From positions 1 to 46,455 of the forward strand of contig CAJUAU010000023.1 of the NCBI GenBank assembly GCA_910584645.1: DNA of 46,455 nucleotides, read 5' to 3'. The notes beneath the pieces are model-generated. The model was not told the DNA's origin. It searched no databases and saw only the letters and a list, made by a program, of their open reading frames with translations. How positions within the stretch are numbered: position 1 is the first letter of the stretch; each line of letters starts with the position of its first letter. This document shows, in pieces, positions 32,553 to 42,700 of the stretch. This DNA comes from an uncultured Eubacterium sp. (lineage in GTDB: Bacteria > Bacillota > Clostridia > Lachnospirales > Lachnospiraceae). A program made the translations under genes and the position numbers.

Positions 32553-35500
32553 TCAGCCGGGCTTTTTCTGATTTAGATTTTCATTGGCGGTGGCAAGCAT
32601 CAGTTTGATGCGGTTCAGCTGGTTTACCTCGCTGGCACCGGGATCGTAGTCCACTGCCACGATATTGGCGTCCGGAAAGGCACGGCGCAGCTGTTTGATC
32701 ACGCCTTTTCCTACCACGTGGTTCGGAAGACAGCCAAAAGGCTGGGTACAGACAATATTCGGCACGCCGCTGTGGATCAGTTCGATCATCTCGCCGGTGA
32801 GGAACCATCCTTCCCCGGTCTGGTTACCGGTGGACACAAAGGGTTTTGCATAGTCTACCAGGGTGTATATTCCCGGAGGTGCGTCAAAGCGGCGGCTCTT
32901 TGTCAGTTCTTCCCGGAGGACTCTGCGGTAGCGCTCCAGGAACCAGATCGCAAGTTTGCCCATCATCTTGCCGGTCTTAGGCTTACCGAGATGGTCTGCT
33001 TTAAATACGCTGTCATAGGCGCTGTACATAAAGAAATCAAGCATATCCGGGCAGACGGCCTCGGCGCCTTCAGCTTCCAGCAGATCCACAATATGGTTGT
33101 TGGCAGCGGGCAGGTATTTCACCAGGATCTCGCCGACAATGCCTACCTTGGGCTTCTGAATGCTCTCGTCCAGTTCGATCTGGTCAAAATCCCGGATGAT
33201 GCCCTGGATGTTTTTGTGGAACTCTGATCTTTTTGGATGTTTTACTGCCTCCACACAGATCTTTTTCCATTTGTCATGCAGGGCGTTGACGGAGCCGGGT
33301 ACCTTTTCATAAGGTCTTGTTTTATATACCACCCGCATAAACAGATCTCCGTAAACCAGTGCCTGGATGGCACCATTGATAAGAGAGTAGTTGATCTTAA
33401 AGCCGGGATTTGTCTCTACGCCGGCGCTAAGGGAAATGACAGGGATCTGTTCCATTCCCGCTTTTTTCAGGGCGCGGCGGATAAAACCGATATAGTTGGT
33501 GGCACGGCAGCCGCCGCCGGTCTGGGAAATGATGACGGCAGTGCGGTCCAGGTCATATTCACCGGACAACAGGGCTTTCATGATCTGTCCTACTACGATC
33601 AAAGAGGGGTAGCAGGCGTCGTTGTTTACGAATTTCAGCCCGTAATCCAGTTCGTCACCGCCGGTAGGAAGCTGGACCATCTGGTAGCCGTTGGCGGCCA
33701 GCGCCGGGATAAGCACGTCGAAATGGATCGGTGACATCTGCGGCGTGAGAATGGTGTAGTTTTTGCGCATCTCCTCGGTAAATACCACCCGTTTGTAAGA
33801 AGCGTCCTCCACATGTGGTTTTACGCCTTTTCTGGCGCGGTCTTTCACCGCTGAGATCAGGGAGCGGATGCGGATCCTGGCTGCCCCTAAGTTGTTTACT
33901 TCGTCTATTTTCAAGACCGTACAGATCTTTCCGGAACCGGTCAGGATATCGTTGACCTGGTCTGTGGTGACGGCGTCCAGACCGCAGCCGAAGGAGTTCA
34001 GCTGGATCATCTCCAGATCCTCCTGGGTGCGCACATAAGTAGCGGCGGCATAGAGCCTGGAATGGTACATCCACTGGTCCATGGCGATGGTCGGCCGCTC
34101 AATGGGGGCCAGGTGGGAAATGCTGTCTTCGGAGAGAACGGCTATATCATAGGAAGTGATCAGTTCCGGAATGCCGTGGTTGATTTCCGGATCGATATGG
34201 TAGGGGCGTCCGGCAAGAACGATCCCCCGCTTATGATTATCCTTCATCCACCGAAGAACTTCTTCTCCTTTTTTCTTAATATCTTCCCGGACAGCAGTGA
34301 GCTCATCGTATGCCTTATGGGCGGCATTGCGGATCTCGCTCTCGGGGATGCCATTTTCCCTGCCGAGGTATTTTACCAGTTCGTTTGCCAGGATCTTCTC
34401 GCTCTCAAAGGAGAGGAAAGGATTTTGGAAAATGATATCGTTCTCTGACAGTTCTTCTACATTGTTTTTGATGTTTTCACCGTAGGAAGTGACGATGGGG
34501 CAGTTATAGTGGTTGCCGGCGCCGTCGAATTCCTTCCGCTCATAGGGCACGCAGGGATAAAAGATATATTTTACATCCTGTTTCAGAAGCCACATGATAT
34601 GTCCATGGGCCAGTTTGGCAGGATAGCATTCCGATTCGCTGGGGATGGACTCGATGCCCAGCGAATAGATATTACGGCTGGATTTTGGTGAGACTACCAC
34701 CTCGTACCCCAGTTCCGTGAAAAATGTAAACCAGAAGGGGTAGTTCTCATACATGTTTAGTACCCGGGGAATGCCTACTTTGCCCCGGTATGCCTGATCT
34801 GCCGGCAGAGGTCTGTAGTGCTCAAAGAGGCGGTGGTTTTTATATTCGTAGAGGTTCGGCACATCTTTGTTCTGCTTCTCCATGCCGAGACCGCGCTCAC
34901 AGCGGTTGCCGGATATAAACTGTCTGCCGCCGGTAAATTTGTTGATAGTCAGGAGACAGTGATTGGTGCAGCCCTTGCAGCGGGCCATGGAACTTTCAAA
35001 TTTCAGGGAAATGATGTCTTCCAGAGGAAGCATGGAGGTTTCCATCCCCTCTTCATAGTGCTCCCTGGCGATGAGCGCGGCACCGAAGGCCCCCATGATC
35101 CCGGCGATATCCGGGCGGACGGCCTCACAGCCGGATACTCTCTCAAAACTGCGGAGTACGGCGTCGTTGTAAAAGGTTCCTCCCTGGACCACTACGTTTT
35201 TGCCCAGATCTTTGGGATCGGTGAGCTTAATTACTTTTAACAGTGCATTTTTAATGACTGAGATGGCGAGGCCGGCAGAGATATCCGCCACAGTAGCACC
35301 CTCTTTTTGTGCCTGCTTCACCTTGGAATTCATAAATACGGTACAGCGGGAACCCAGGTCGATCGGATTTTCAGCAAAGAGCGCCAGTTTTGCAAAATCT
35401 TTTACTTCATAATTTAAAGACCGGGCAAAAGTCTCGATAAAGGAGCCGCATCCGGAAGAGCAGGCCTCGTTGAGCTGTACGCTGTCAACGGAGTGGTTTT

Positions 35501-36782
35501 TGATCTTGATACATTTCATGTCCTGGCCGCCGATGTCCAGGATACAATCTACTTCCGGCTCGAAGAAAGAAGCGGCATAGTAATGGGATACAGTCTCAAC
35601 TTCCCCCTCGTCTAACAGCAGGGCAGACTGGATCAGTGCTTCACCGTAACCAGTGGAGCAGGAGCGGACGATGTTGGCGCTGTCCGGCAGCAGCTCGTAG
35701 ATTTCTTTTATGGCTTTTATGGTGGTCTTCAACGGACTTCCGTTGTTATTGTCGTAAAAGGAATACAAAAGGGAACCGTCTTCCCCCACCAGCGCCACTT
35801 TTGTTGTTGTGGAACCGGCATCGATGCCGAGATACACATTGCCCTCGTATTCTGATAAGGACTCTTTTTTCACGGAATGACGGCTGTGCCTTGTGAGAAA
35901 GCTGTCATATTCTTCTTCTGAGGCGAACAGCGGCTCCATACGGGTTACTTCAAATTCCATGTTGATCTCACTGCTCAGTTTTCGCAGCAGGGTGCCGAGA
36001 GTGGTGGCACCCTCACCTTTGGAGTTCATGGCTGCGCCGCTGGCAGCAAAGAGATGGGAGTGTTCCGGTGCGATCACTGCGTCTTCTGACAGATTAAGAG
36101 TCCGGATAAAAGCGGCCTTTAACTCTGTAAGAAAGTGAAGGGGTCCCCCTAAAAAGGCTACGTTGCCCCGGATCGGCTTACCACAGGCAAGACCGCTGAT
36201 GGTCTGGTTTACTACCGCCTGAAATATGGAGGCGGCCAGATCTGGTTTGGATGCTCCTTCATTAATTAAGGGCTGGATGTCGGATTTTGCGAACACGCCG
36301 CAGCGCGCCGCAATGGGATAGACGGCTTTGTAGTCCCTGGCATACTCGTTCAGCCCCGCAGCGTCTGTTTTCAGCAGTGTTGCCATCTGGTCAATAAAGG
36401 AACCGGTACCGCCGGCACAGATCCCGTTCATTCTCTGTTCAATGCCGCCGGTAAAATATATGATCTTGGCATCTTCTCCGCCCAGCTCGATGGCGACATC
36501 GGTCTGGGGAGCAAAATCTTTTAAAGAGGTTGCCACACTGACAACTTCCTGGACAAAGGGAATGTCCAGATGCCTCGAAATGGTCAGTCCTCCCGAACCT
36601 GTGATCACCGGAGCGATCTGGATATCTCCCAGAGCTTCATTTGCCTGGCTGATTATGTTTTTTAAGGTTTCCTGTATATTAGCAAAATGTCTTTCATAAG
36701 CAGAAAATACGATGGTGCCTGATTCATCCAGAATGGCTGTCTTCACCGTGGTAGAACCAATATCAATACCTACTCTGTTCAT
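32553..36782 (-). CDS. Double 2-hydroxyacyl-CoA dehydratase activase fused to HgdB-like domains
   Basis: 1409-aa protein. Two BcrA/BadF-type ATPase modules (starting GIDIGSTTVKT at 5 and GIDAGSTTTKV at 319) each keep the cysteines that hold a [4Fe-4S] cluster between subunits: Cys122 and Cys161 in the first, and Cys441, Cys445 and Cys480 in the second. A CKGCTNHC cysteine motif follows near residue 600, then a DUF2229-like region and a C-terminal part resembling dehydratase subunit HgdB. Such activases use ATP to push electrons to very low potential. The substrate of this fused class is not established. The start at 36782 follows GGAGG on the minus strand; an upstream in-frame ATG would read through the leader hairpin. 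Confidence 0.85.
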   Translation of the reverse strand: MNRVGIDIGSTTVKTAILDESGTIVFSAYERHFANIQETLKNIISQANEALGDIQIAPVITGSGGLTISRHLDIPFVQEVVSVATSLKDFAPQTDVAIELGGEDAKIIYFTGGIEQRMNGICAGGTGSFIDQMATLLKTDAAGLNEYARDYKAVYPIAARCGVFAKSDIQPLINEGASKPDLAASIFQAVVNQTISGLACGKPIRGNVAFLGGPLHFLTELKAAFIRTLNLSEDAVIAPEHSHLFAASGAAMNSKGEGATTLGTLLRKLSSEINMEFEVTRMEPLFASEEEYDSFLTRHSRHSVKKESLSEYEGNVYLGIDAGSTTTKVALVGEDGSLLYSFYDNNNGSPLKTTIKAIKEIYELLPDSANIVRSCSTGYGEALIQSALLLDEGEVETVSHYYAASFFEPEVDCILDIGGQDMKCIKIKNHSVDSVQLNEACSSGCGSFIETFARSLNYEVKDFAKLALFAENPIDLGSRCTVFMNSKVKQAQKEGATVADISAGLAISVIKNALLKVIKLTDPKDLGKNVVVQGGTFYNDAVLRSFERVSGCEAVRPDIAGIMGAFGAALIAREHYEEGMETSMLPLEDIISLKFESSMARCKGCTNHCLLTINKFTGGRQFISGNRCERGLGMEKQNKDVPNLYEYKNHRLFEHYRPLPADQAYRGKVGIPRVLNMYENYPFWFTFFTELGYEVVVSPKSSRNIYSLGIESIPSESECYPAKLAHGHIMWLLKQDVKYIFYPCVPYERKEFDGAGNHYNCPIVTSYGENIKNNVEELSENDIIFQNPFLSFESEKILANELVKYLGRENGIPESEIRNAAHKAYDELTAVREDIKKKGEEVLRWMKDNHKRGIVLAGRPYHIDPEINHGIPELITSYDIAVLSEDSISHLAPIERPTIAMDQWMYHSRLYAAATYVRTQEDLEMIQLNSFGCGLDAVTTDQVNDILTGSGKICTVLKIDEVNNLGAARIRIRSLISAVKDRARKGVKPHVEDASYKRVVFTEEMRKNYTILTPQMSPIHFDVLIPALAANGYQMVQLPTGGDELDYGLKFVNNDACYPSLIVVGQIMKALLSGEYDLDRTAVIISQTGGGCRATNYIGFIRRALKKAGMEQIPVISLSAGVETNPGFKINYSLINGAIQALVYGDLFMRVVYKTRPYEKVPGSVNALHDKWKKICVEAVKHPKRSEFHKNIQGIIRDFDQIELDESIQKPKVGIVGEILVKYLPAANNHIVDLLEAEGAEAVCPDMLDFFMYSAYDSVFKADHLGKPKTGKMMGKLAIWFLERYRRVLREELTKSRRFDAPPGIYTLVDYAKPFVSTGNQTGEGWFLTGEMIELIHSGVPNIVCTQPFGCLPNHVVGKGVIKQLRRAFPDANIVAVDYDPGASEVNQLNRIKLMLATANENLNQKKPG

Positions 36783-36799
36783 GATTTCCTCCCATTTTA

Positions 36800-36830
36800 T
36801 CTGATCCGAAGCGGCTGGAAACGGATCAGA
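36800..36830 (-). promoter_or_regulatory. Leader hairpin before the activase ribosome site
   Basis: Perfect 9-bp arms TCTGATCCG (36800-36808) and CGGATCAGA (36822-36830) with a 13-base loop. On the minus-strand transcript the hairpin ends about nine bases before the GGAGG of the activase gene. It could control translation or bind a regulator. It has no T-run. Confidence 0.5.
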
Positions 36831-36872
36831 AACATTTTCTTTCTTATTTATAATAGATTTTAACCACACTAT

Positions 36873-36901
36873 AGTATACGACAAATTTCGTCATTTGTAA
36901 A
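36873..36901 (-). promoter_or_regulatory. Sigma-A promoter of the activase gene with a dyad in the spacer
   Basis: On the minus strand, TTTACA (36901-36896), 17 bases, then TATACT (36878-36873). The spacer contains a near-palindrome, GAC-n-AAATTT-n-GTC, a possible operator between the two promoter boxes. The rest of the gap up to 37021 shows no clear promoter for the LysM gene. Confidence 0.65.
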
Positions 36902-37021
36902 TAAAATAAAATTTAACAATAAATGTATGCCCGGTACCTTTTTTTTATGACGGAATATATTGGTAGAGATGAAAATAAATTTGCTGCGCCGCTGTGAATG
37001 GTGCAAAGATGGAGGGAAAAT

Positions 37022-37690
37022 ATGAATAAGCGTTACTGTAATGGCATGGTGCATGTTATAAAACAGGGAGAAACCCTGTATCAGCTCAGCAGAAGATACC
37101 GGGTGCCTCTGGCACTGATCCTTCGGGCAAACCCTTATGTGGATGTCTACAATCTCCAGCCAGGACAGGAGATCTGTATCCCGGTAGTAAGGCCCTATAA
37201 CGGGATGATCTGTATGCCGGTACAGGCGATGCCGAGAGAAAGCGAAGATATGCAGGGAGAACCAGAGAGGATGCCGGCGGATACGGAACGCAGCATGGAG
37301 AGAAATATGGACCGTGGGATGGACCAGGAGATGGGTCAGGGCATGAACCAGAATATGAACCAGGAAGAGTTCGTGGAGAGAAATGGAAATCCAGTCCGTA
37401 TGGAAAGCGAAAGCAGACCGGAGGATTCCCGGATGGGGATCGGAGGGTTCCGGGAGGGAAGCTGTCCGGTATGCCAGGAAGAAGAGTTGGAAAAACTGGA
37501 TCAGGATGACCGAGATGACAGGGATGACGATGATGTGGAGATCTATATCACCACGGGAGGGCGCAGCCTTGGGGACATATTGAAAGAATATGGAGTAAAC
37601 TGGGAAGATTTTATTAAGAATAATAATCTGGACCAGATCGTCCTTGGAGATGATGTGGTACTGTATCTTCCGAAAAAAACAACGAGATAA
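37022..37690 (+). CDS. LysM-domain protein, possibly spore-associated
   Basis: 222-aa protein with an N-terminal LysM module (about residues 10-54: VHVIKQGETLYQLSRRYRVP to LQPGQEICIPV), which binds peptidoglycan or chitin-like glycans. A middle region rich in Met, Glu and Gln has short repeats (RNMDRGMDQEMGQGMNQNMN). A weaker LysM-like C-terminal segment (GRSLGDILKEYGVNWEDF to DDVVLYLP) closes the protein. There is no signal peptide, which would suit a spore coat or cortex protein assembled from the mother cell, as for SafA-type proteins; this is inference. ATG 37022 follows GGAGGG. An in-frame ATG 24 bases upstream is less likely. Confidence 0.75.
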   Translation: MNKRYCNGMVHVIKQGETLYQLSRRYRVPLALILRANPYVDVYNLQPGQEICIPVVRPYNGMICMPVQAMPRESEDMQGEPERMPADTERSMERNMDRGMDQEMGQGMNQNMNQEEFVERNGNPVRMESESRPEDSRMGIGGFREGSCPVCQEEELEKLDQDDRDDRDDDDVEIYITTGGRSLGDILKEYGVNWEDFIKNNNLDQIVLGDDVVLYLPKKTTR

Positions 37691-37701
37691 GAGGTTAATG
37701 T

Positions 37702-37730
37702 TTGACAAAGAGAGGGCGAAAACGTATAAT
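37702..37730 (+). promoter_or_regulatory. Perfect consensus sigma-A promoter ahead of corA
   Basis: TTGACA (37702-37707), 17 bases, TATAAT (37725-37730): both boxes match consensus exactly. Transcription would begin near 37737, leaving a leader of about 78 bases before the corA-like start. Confidence 0.85.
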
Positions 37731-37755
37731 ATTAATATCTGTGCGAAGAGAATCC

Positions 37756-37782
37756 GGCGGCAGTGAAGACCTGGCTGCCGCC
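37756..37782 (+). promoter_or_regulatory. GC-rich hairpin in the corA leader
   Basis: Perfect 8-bp arms GGCGGCAG (37756-37763) and CTGCCGCC (37775-37782) with an 11-base loop and no T-run behind them. It lies between the promoter and the AAGGAGG ribosome site. It is far too small for an M-box riboswitch; transcript stabilisation or protein binding is possible. Confidence 0.5.
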
Positions 37783-37814
37783 AGAATAAAAATACCGGTA
37801 AAGGAGGAGAGGAC

Positions 37815-38741
37815 ATGCTGCAGATTTTTCAGACCGTGGAGGACGAGCTCCAGGAAAATGAACAATTTTCTGAAGGGTGCTGGGCAGCACTTACCAAACC
37901 TACCAACGAAGAGCTCCAGCAGGTGGTGCAGGAGACGGGGATCGACATTGATGACCTGAGGGCGCCGCTGGATGATGAGGAGCGGTCACGTATCGAACAG
38001 GAGGATGATTATGTAGTCGTGCTGGTAGATATTCCGTCCCTGGACGAAAAGGACAGGTACGTCACGATCCCTCTTGGCATCTATATGACCAAACAGCTGA
38101 TCGTGACGGTGTGCCTGGAGGAGACGCCGGTACTTAAGGCATTTATGAATAACCGGGTGAAAGAATTTTTCACCTTTAAGCGGACAAGATTTGTATTCCA
38201 GATCCTGTACCGCAATGCCACCTCCTATCTGCGCTACCTGCGGATCATTGACCGCAAGAGCGAGCAGATCGAGGAAAAGCTGCATATTTCCCAGAAGAAT
38301 AAAGAATTGATAGAGCTTCTGGAGCTGGAAAAGAGCCTGGTGTACTTTACCACCTCCCTGCGGTCTAATGAGACGGTGCTGGAAAAACTGCTGCGGACGG
38401 AAAAAGTAAAAAAATATCCTGAGGACGAGGAGCTGCTGGAGGACGTCATCGTCGAAAACAAGCAGGCCATCGAGATGGCGAACATATACAGCGGGATTCT
38501 CAGCGGTATGATGGATGCCTTTGCTTCCGTTATTTCCAACAATCTGAATGTAGTAATGAAATTTTTGTCTACGGTGACCATTGTGATGTCGATACCTACG
38601 ATGATCGCCAGCTTTTACGGGATGAATTTTGATAATATTCCTCTGGGGCACAGTCCTTATGGTTTTTTTATCATTACGGCATGCACTCTTGTGATCACAT
38701 CCCTGGTGGTACTTTTCTTTAAGAAGAAGAATCTGTTTTAA
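37815..38741 (+). CDS. CorA-family divalent cation transporter
   Basis: 308-aa member of the CorA magnesium/cobalt channel family. A long soluble N-terminal region with helical segments is followed by two C-terminal membrane helices. The signature YGMNF lies at residues 268-272 at the end of the first helix, followed by DNIPLGHSPYGFF before the second, and the protein ends in a Lys-rich tail. It probably forms a homopentameric channel for Mg2+ uptake. It has its own consensus promoter and heads a run of closely spaced + strand genes. The next gene starts 23 bases on. Confidence 0.87.
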   Translation: MLQIFQTVEDELQENEQFSEGCWAALTKPTNEELQQVVQETGIDIDDLRAPLDDEERSRIEQEDDYVVVLVDIPSLDEKDRYVTIPLGIYMTKQLIVTVCLEETPVLKAFMNNRVKEFFTFKRTRFVFQILYRNATSYLRYLRIIDRKSEQIEEKLHISQKNKELIELLELEKSLVYFTTSLRSNETVLEKLLRTEKVKKYPEDEELLEDVIVENKQAIEMANIYSGILSGMMDAFASVISNNLNVVMKFLSTVTIVMSIPTMIASFYGMNFDNIPLGHSPYGFFIITACTLVITSLVVLFFKKKNLF

Positions 38742-38764
38742 TGTGAAGAAATGAGGTATAAAAC

Positions 38765-39703
38765 ATGAAATGGTTTGCAAAAATGGAACGAAAGTTTGGA
38801 AGGTATGCCATTCGCGGCCTCATGCGGTATGTGGTGGGGATCAGTATTCTTGGAACCTTTCTGGGGCTTTTTGACCAGGGGATCTATCTGAACTATCTGA
38901 GCCTGGATATTTACCAGATCCTGCATGGCCAGGTGTGGCGTCTGGTGACCTTTGTACTCTATCCCTCGGTAAGCCTGCAGGGGGGAGGGGTGGCTTTTTT
39001 CAATATAATATTGTATGCCATCAGCCTCTATGTCTATTTCAGCATCGGAAGTGTGCTGGAACGGATCTGGGGAAGTTTCCGGTTTAATGCGTTTTACTTT
39101 ACCGGGATCCTGCTGACGGTACTGGCTGTCTTTGGCTACTATCTGGTGCTGATCAATGCCAACAGCAGTGTGTTTGCTTTTGCGATCAGCAGGGAGCTTG
39201 CCAAGGTGATCAGCCTGGACAACCTGAATCTGTCCCTGTTTCTCGTATTTGCCTTTTTGTTTCCGGAGACGAGGTTTTATTTCAATTTTATCATTCCGGT
39301 GAAGGCGAAGTGGCTGGGATATCTCTATCTTGGATTTAATGCCATACAGATCTTGAATTGCATCCAGATAGGAGATTTCAGGAGTATTATGAGTATGCTG
39401 CTGATCGTGGCGGCGCTGGTTGATTTCGTGATCTTTTATGTGATCGCCAGAAATCCCCAGGGCTTCGGGGCAGCTATGAGGCAGAAAAAGCGGCGGGTGG
39501 TATATCGTAATACGGCGCAGCAGCAGGCTTCTGGACCGAGGCACCGGTGTGCTGTATGCGGACGGACGGAGAAGGATTCTCCTGCTCTGGAGTTCCGTTT
39601 CTGCTCCAAATGTGAAGGGAATTATGAATACTGTTCCGACCATCTCTTTACCCATGAACATGTGAGGCGGGGAGATGCTGGAAAGAACAATACCAATGAG
39701 TGA
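38765..39703 (+). CDS. Rhomboid-like membrane protein with C-terminal zinc ribbon
   Basis: 312-aa protein with about six membrane helices. GQVWRLVTFVLYPS resembles the segment after the first helix of rhomboid and derlin proteins, but I see no GxSG serine or partner histidine, so it is probably not a protease. After the last helix, a soluble tail carries a cysteine/histidine cluster (CAVCGR, then FCSKCEGNYEYCSDHLF) that should bind zinc. The combination suggests a membrane-anchored quality-control or recruitment protein; the function is unknown. It is followed after 14 bases by the double GT-C enzyme. Confidence 0.65.
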   Translation: MKWFAKMERKFGRYAIRGLMRYVVGISILGTFLGLFDQGIYLNYLSLDIYQILHGQVWRLVTFVLYPSVSLQGGGVAFFNIILYAISLYVYFSIGSVLERIWGSFRFNAFYFTGILLTVLAVFGYYLVLINANSSVFAFAISRELAKVISLDNLNLSLFLVFAFLFPETRFYFNFIIPVKAKWLGYLYLGFNAIQILNCIQIGDFRSIMSMLLIVAALVDFVIFYVIARNPQGFGAAMRQKKRRVVYRNTAQQQASGPRHRCAVCGRTEKDSPALEFRFCSKCEGNYEYCSDHLFTHEHVRRGDAGKNNTNE

Positions 39704-39717
39704 AAGGAATAGAAATC

Positions 39718-42700
39718 ATGTATGATATGTTTACAGTTGTAGTGATCATGGTAACCGTTTTGGCGGTACTGTATCTACTATGGTTTGAGAATGAAGTTAA
39801 GGGAAAGATCGTGCTTGGCAGAAAGAGCATGCGTCCCCAGTGGTTCAATCTTTTGCTGCTGTTGGGGGCAGCGCTGGTGATCAAGTCGATCTTTGCTGTC
39901 AAATTTGATGCGTACAGCGTGGATATGAGTTGTTTCCGGATTTGGTCGGATATGATCTATGACAATGGTATATCCAAATTTTATTATGTGGATGAAGGAA
40001 ACGGATATCCGCCGGGGTATATGTTTGTTCTCTGGCTGATGGCAGTTGTCCGGCATATTTTTGGTGTTGACACCGGATCCCAGACGGCAGAGTACCTCAT
40101 CAAGCTGTTTCCGATGCTCTGTGACCTCGGCGCCGGCGCGGTGCTTTATCTGCTGGCAAAAAAACGTTTCTCCGAGGGAATGTCACTGATGATCTGCGCC
40201 ATTTATGTACTGAATCCGATGGTGGTGGCAGATTCCTCCATGTGGGGGCAGGTAGACAGTGTGTTTACCCTCACGATTCTCCTGACCTGCTGGCTCTGTA
40301 TGGAAGAAAAACGGATTCCCGCATATTTTGTGTTCTGTCTGGGGGCTCTTTTGAAATTCCAGACCATTATGTTTACGCCGATCCTGATATTTACGATCAT
40401 TGAACAGGTATTTCTCCGGGATTTTACCGTGAAGAAAATGCTCCGGGACCTGGCGGGGGGACTGGGTGCCATTGCTTCCATGTTTTTGTTTGCTGTGCCC
40501 TTCGGGCTGGATGTGGTAGTACCGAAATATGTAAACAGTCTCGGCCTGTTTGAGTACTGTACCGTGAATGCCTATAATTTCTGGGCGATCCTCGGAAAGA
40601 ACTGGGTGGAACAGACCAATAAGTTCTTGTTTTTAAAATGTCAGACCTGGGGAAGCATCGCCATAGTGGCCTCGGTGCTTCTGAGCGGTTTTGTTTTTTA
40701 CAAAATGAAAGAGGACAAGTCAAAATATTTTCTCAGTATGGCGGTTTTGATCTCTTTCGTGTTCCTGTTTTCTGTGCGGATGCACGAGAGATATCTCTTT
40801 CCTGCTATCGTGCTGGTGCTGGCGGGATTCATTCTTCGTCCCTGCATAGAGCTGTTCTGGGTATATGTGGGACTTTCTGTCGCCCAGTTTGTGAATATCG
40901 TACACGTATATCATTATTTCATGGAACTGGGGACTACGGGACCGGAAGGGTATACCATTGGAGCCACGGCGATGCTTACAGTCTTTATGGCAGGTTATCT
41001 TCTGTACGCAACGCTGCACAAAGGGAAAATCGTCTATGAACCGGAGCTTCATCAGGGAAAGGCGAACAAGAGAAAAATTGTGAATGTAAATGCAGGAAAA
41101 GATGAGAAATGGTATAAATTTTCCATTACACCCTCCCGGAAAGCAGATAAGATGGGAAAAGTGGATTTTATCGTGTTGTTTGCGATCATGATCCTGTACT
41201 CCTGCTTTGCCCTGTACGATCTTGGCCGGATGAGTGCGCCGGAGACATCCTGGGTGGGTGAGCAGACTGGCAGCCAGATCCTGCTGGATTTCGGAGAAAC
41301 AAAAAGTATTTCTAATCTGTACTCCTTTACGGGTACCTATGAGGGGCGGAATTTCCAGGTGGAGGTGTCCGAGGACGGTACGAACTACACTCCGGCTGGG
41401 ACCATGAGCGCCGGGGATGTGTTTAAATGGAACGATGTGGAGTTTGTCGGAGAAACGGAAGAAGCAGAGAAACAGCCATTCCAGGTGAATGCCCGTTATC
41501 TTCGGATGACCCTGCTTCACAATGAGGCCATGCTCAATGAACTGGTCTTTAAGGATACTTCCGGGGAGTACATTGTTCCGGAAAATGCCTCCCAGTATCC
41601 GGAACTCTTTGATGAACAGGATGAGTTTGATCCGGAGCTTGGATTCCGCAGCGGAACTTATTTTGATGAAGTGTACCATGCCAGAACCGCGTATGAGATG
41701 ATCCACGGGATCCGCTCCTATGAAAATACCCATCCTCCTCTCGGTAAGATCTTCATCTCCCTGGGTGTGAGGGCATTTGGCATGAATCCTTTCGGATGGC
41801 GAATAGTAGGAACCCTTTTTGGCATTGGCATGATTCCTTTTATGTATCTGTTTGGAAAGAGGCTGTTTCGGAGAACCTGGGTGGCAGGTGTGGTGACGGC
41901 ATTGTTTTCTTTCGACTTTATGCACTTTACCCAGACCAGGATCGCTACCATTGACGTATATGGAACCTTTTTTATCATAGCGATGTTTTATTTTATGTAC
42001 TGCTATGCCCAGACAAGCTTTTATGATACGGATTTCAAAAAGACTCTGATCCCCCTGGGACTGAGTGGGCTGATGATGGGGCTTGGCTGTGCCAGCAAGT
42101 GGACCGCGATCTATGCGGGAGCCGGTCTCGCTGTATTTTTCTTTGCGATCCTGTTCAAGCGGTATATGGAGTTCCGGATCGCCAGAGATAATCCGAGAGG
42201 TGAGACTGCCGGCATTTCCCACAGCCATATCGTTGAGGTATTCCAGAAAAATATGTGGAAGACGCTGGCCTTCTGTGTCCTGTTTTTTGTGGTGATCCCG
42301 GGAGTGATCTATCTGTTGTCCTACATCCCATTCCGTGGAGATGATCCTAAACTGGGGCTCTGGAGCCGGATGATCTTGAACCAGAAGTCCATGTTTGATT
42401 ATCATTCCTCTCTGACAGAAGGGCATGTATATTCCTCTACCTGGTATGAATGGCCGACGATGATCCGTCCGATGTTCTACTATTGTAACACTGTAGCTGG
42501 TGAGCTGAAGGAGGGAATTAGTGCTTTTGGGAATCCACTGGTCTGGTGGGCAGGAATATTTGCTTTTATTTATATGATCTACCGCTGTGTGGCAAAGAAG
42601 GACAGCATTTCCCTGTTTTTGATCTTTGCCTATCTGGTGCAGTATCTTCCATGGGTGCTGGTGCCGAGATGTACCTTTTCTTATCACTATTTCCCGAGCG

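Noticed and set aside
37731..37814. M-box magnesium riboswitch before corA
   Set aside because: The leader is only about 78 bases and contains one simple hairpin; an M-box needs a much larger structure.
36869..37816. Minus-strand frame of 315 codons opposite the LysM gene
   Set aside because: It covers the activase promoter region and the antisense of a clear LysM domain; no ribosome site and no recognisable domain.
38738..39661. Minus-strand frame of 307 codons opposite the rhomboid-like gene
   Set aside because: Antisense of a membrane protein with clear helices and a zinc ribbon; no supporting signals.
40720..42687. Open frame of 655 codons on the minus strand
   Set aside because: It lies wholly opposite the double GT-C gene, has no family-like motifs and is rich in His, Gln and Arg as expected for an antisense shadow.
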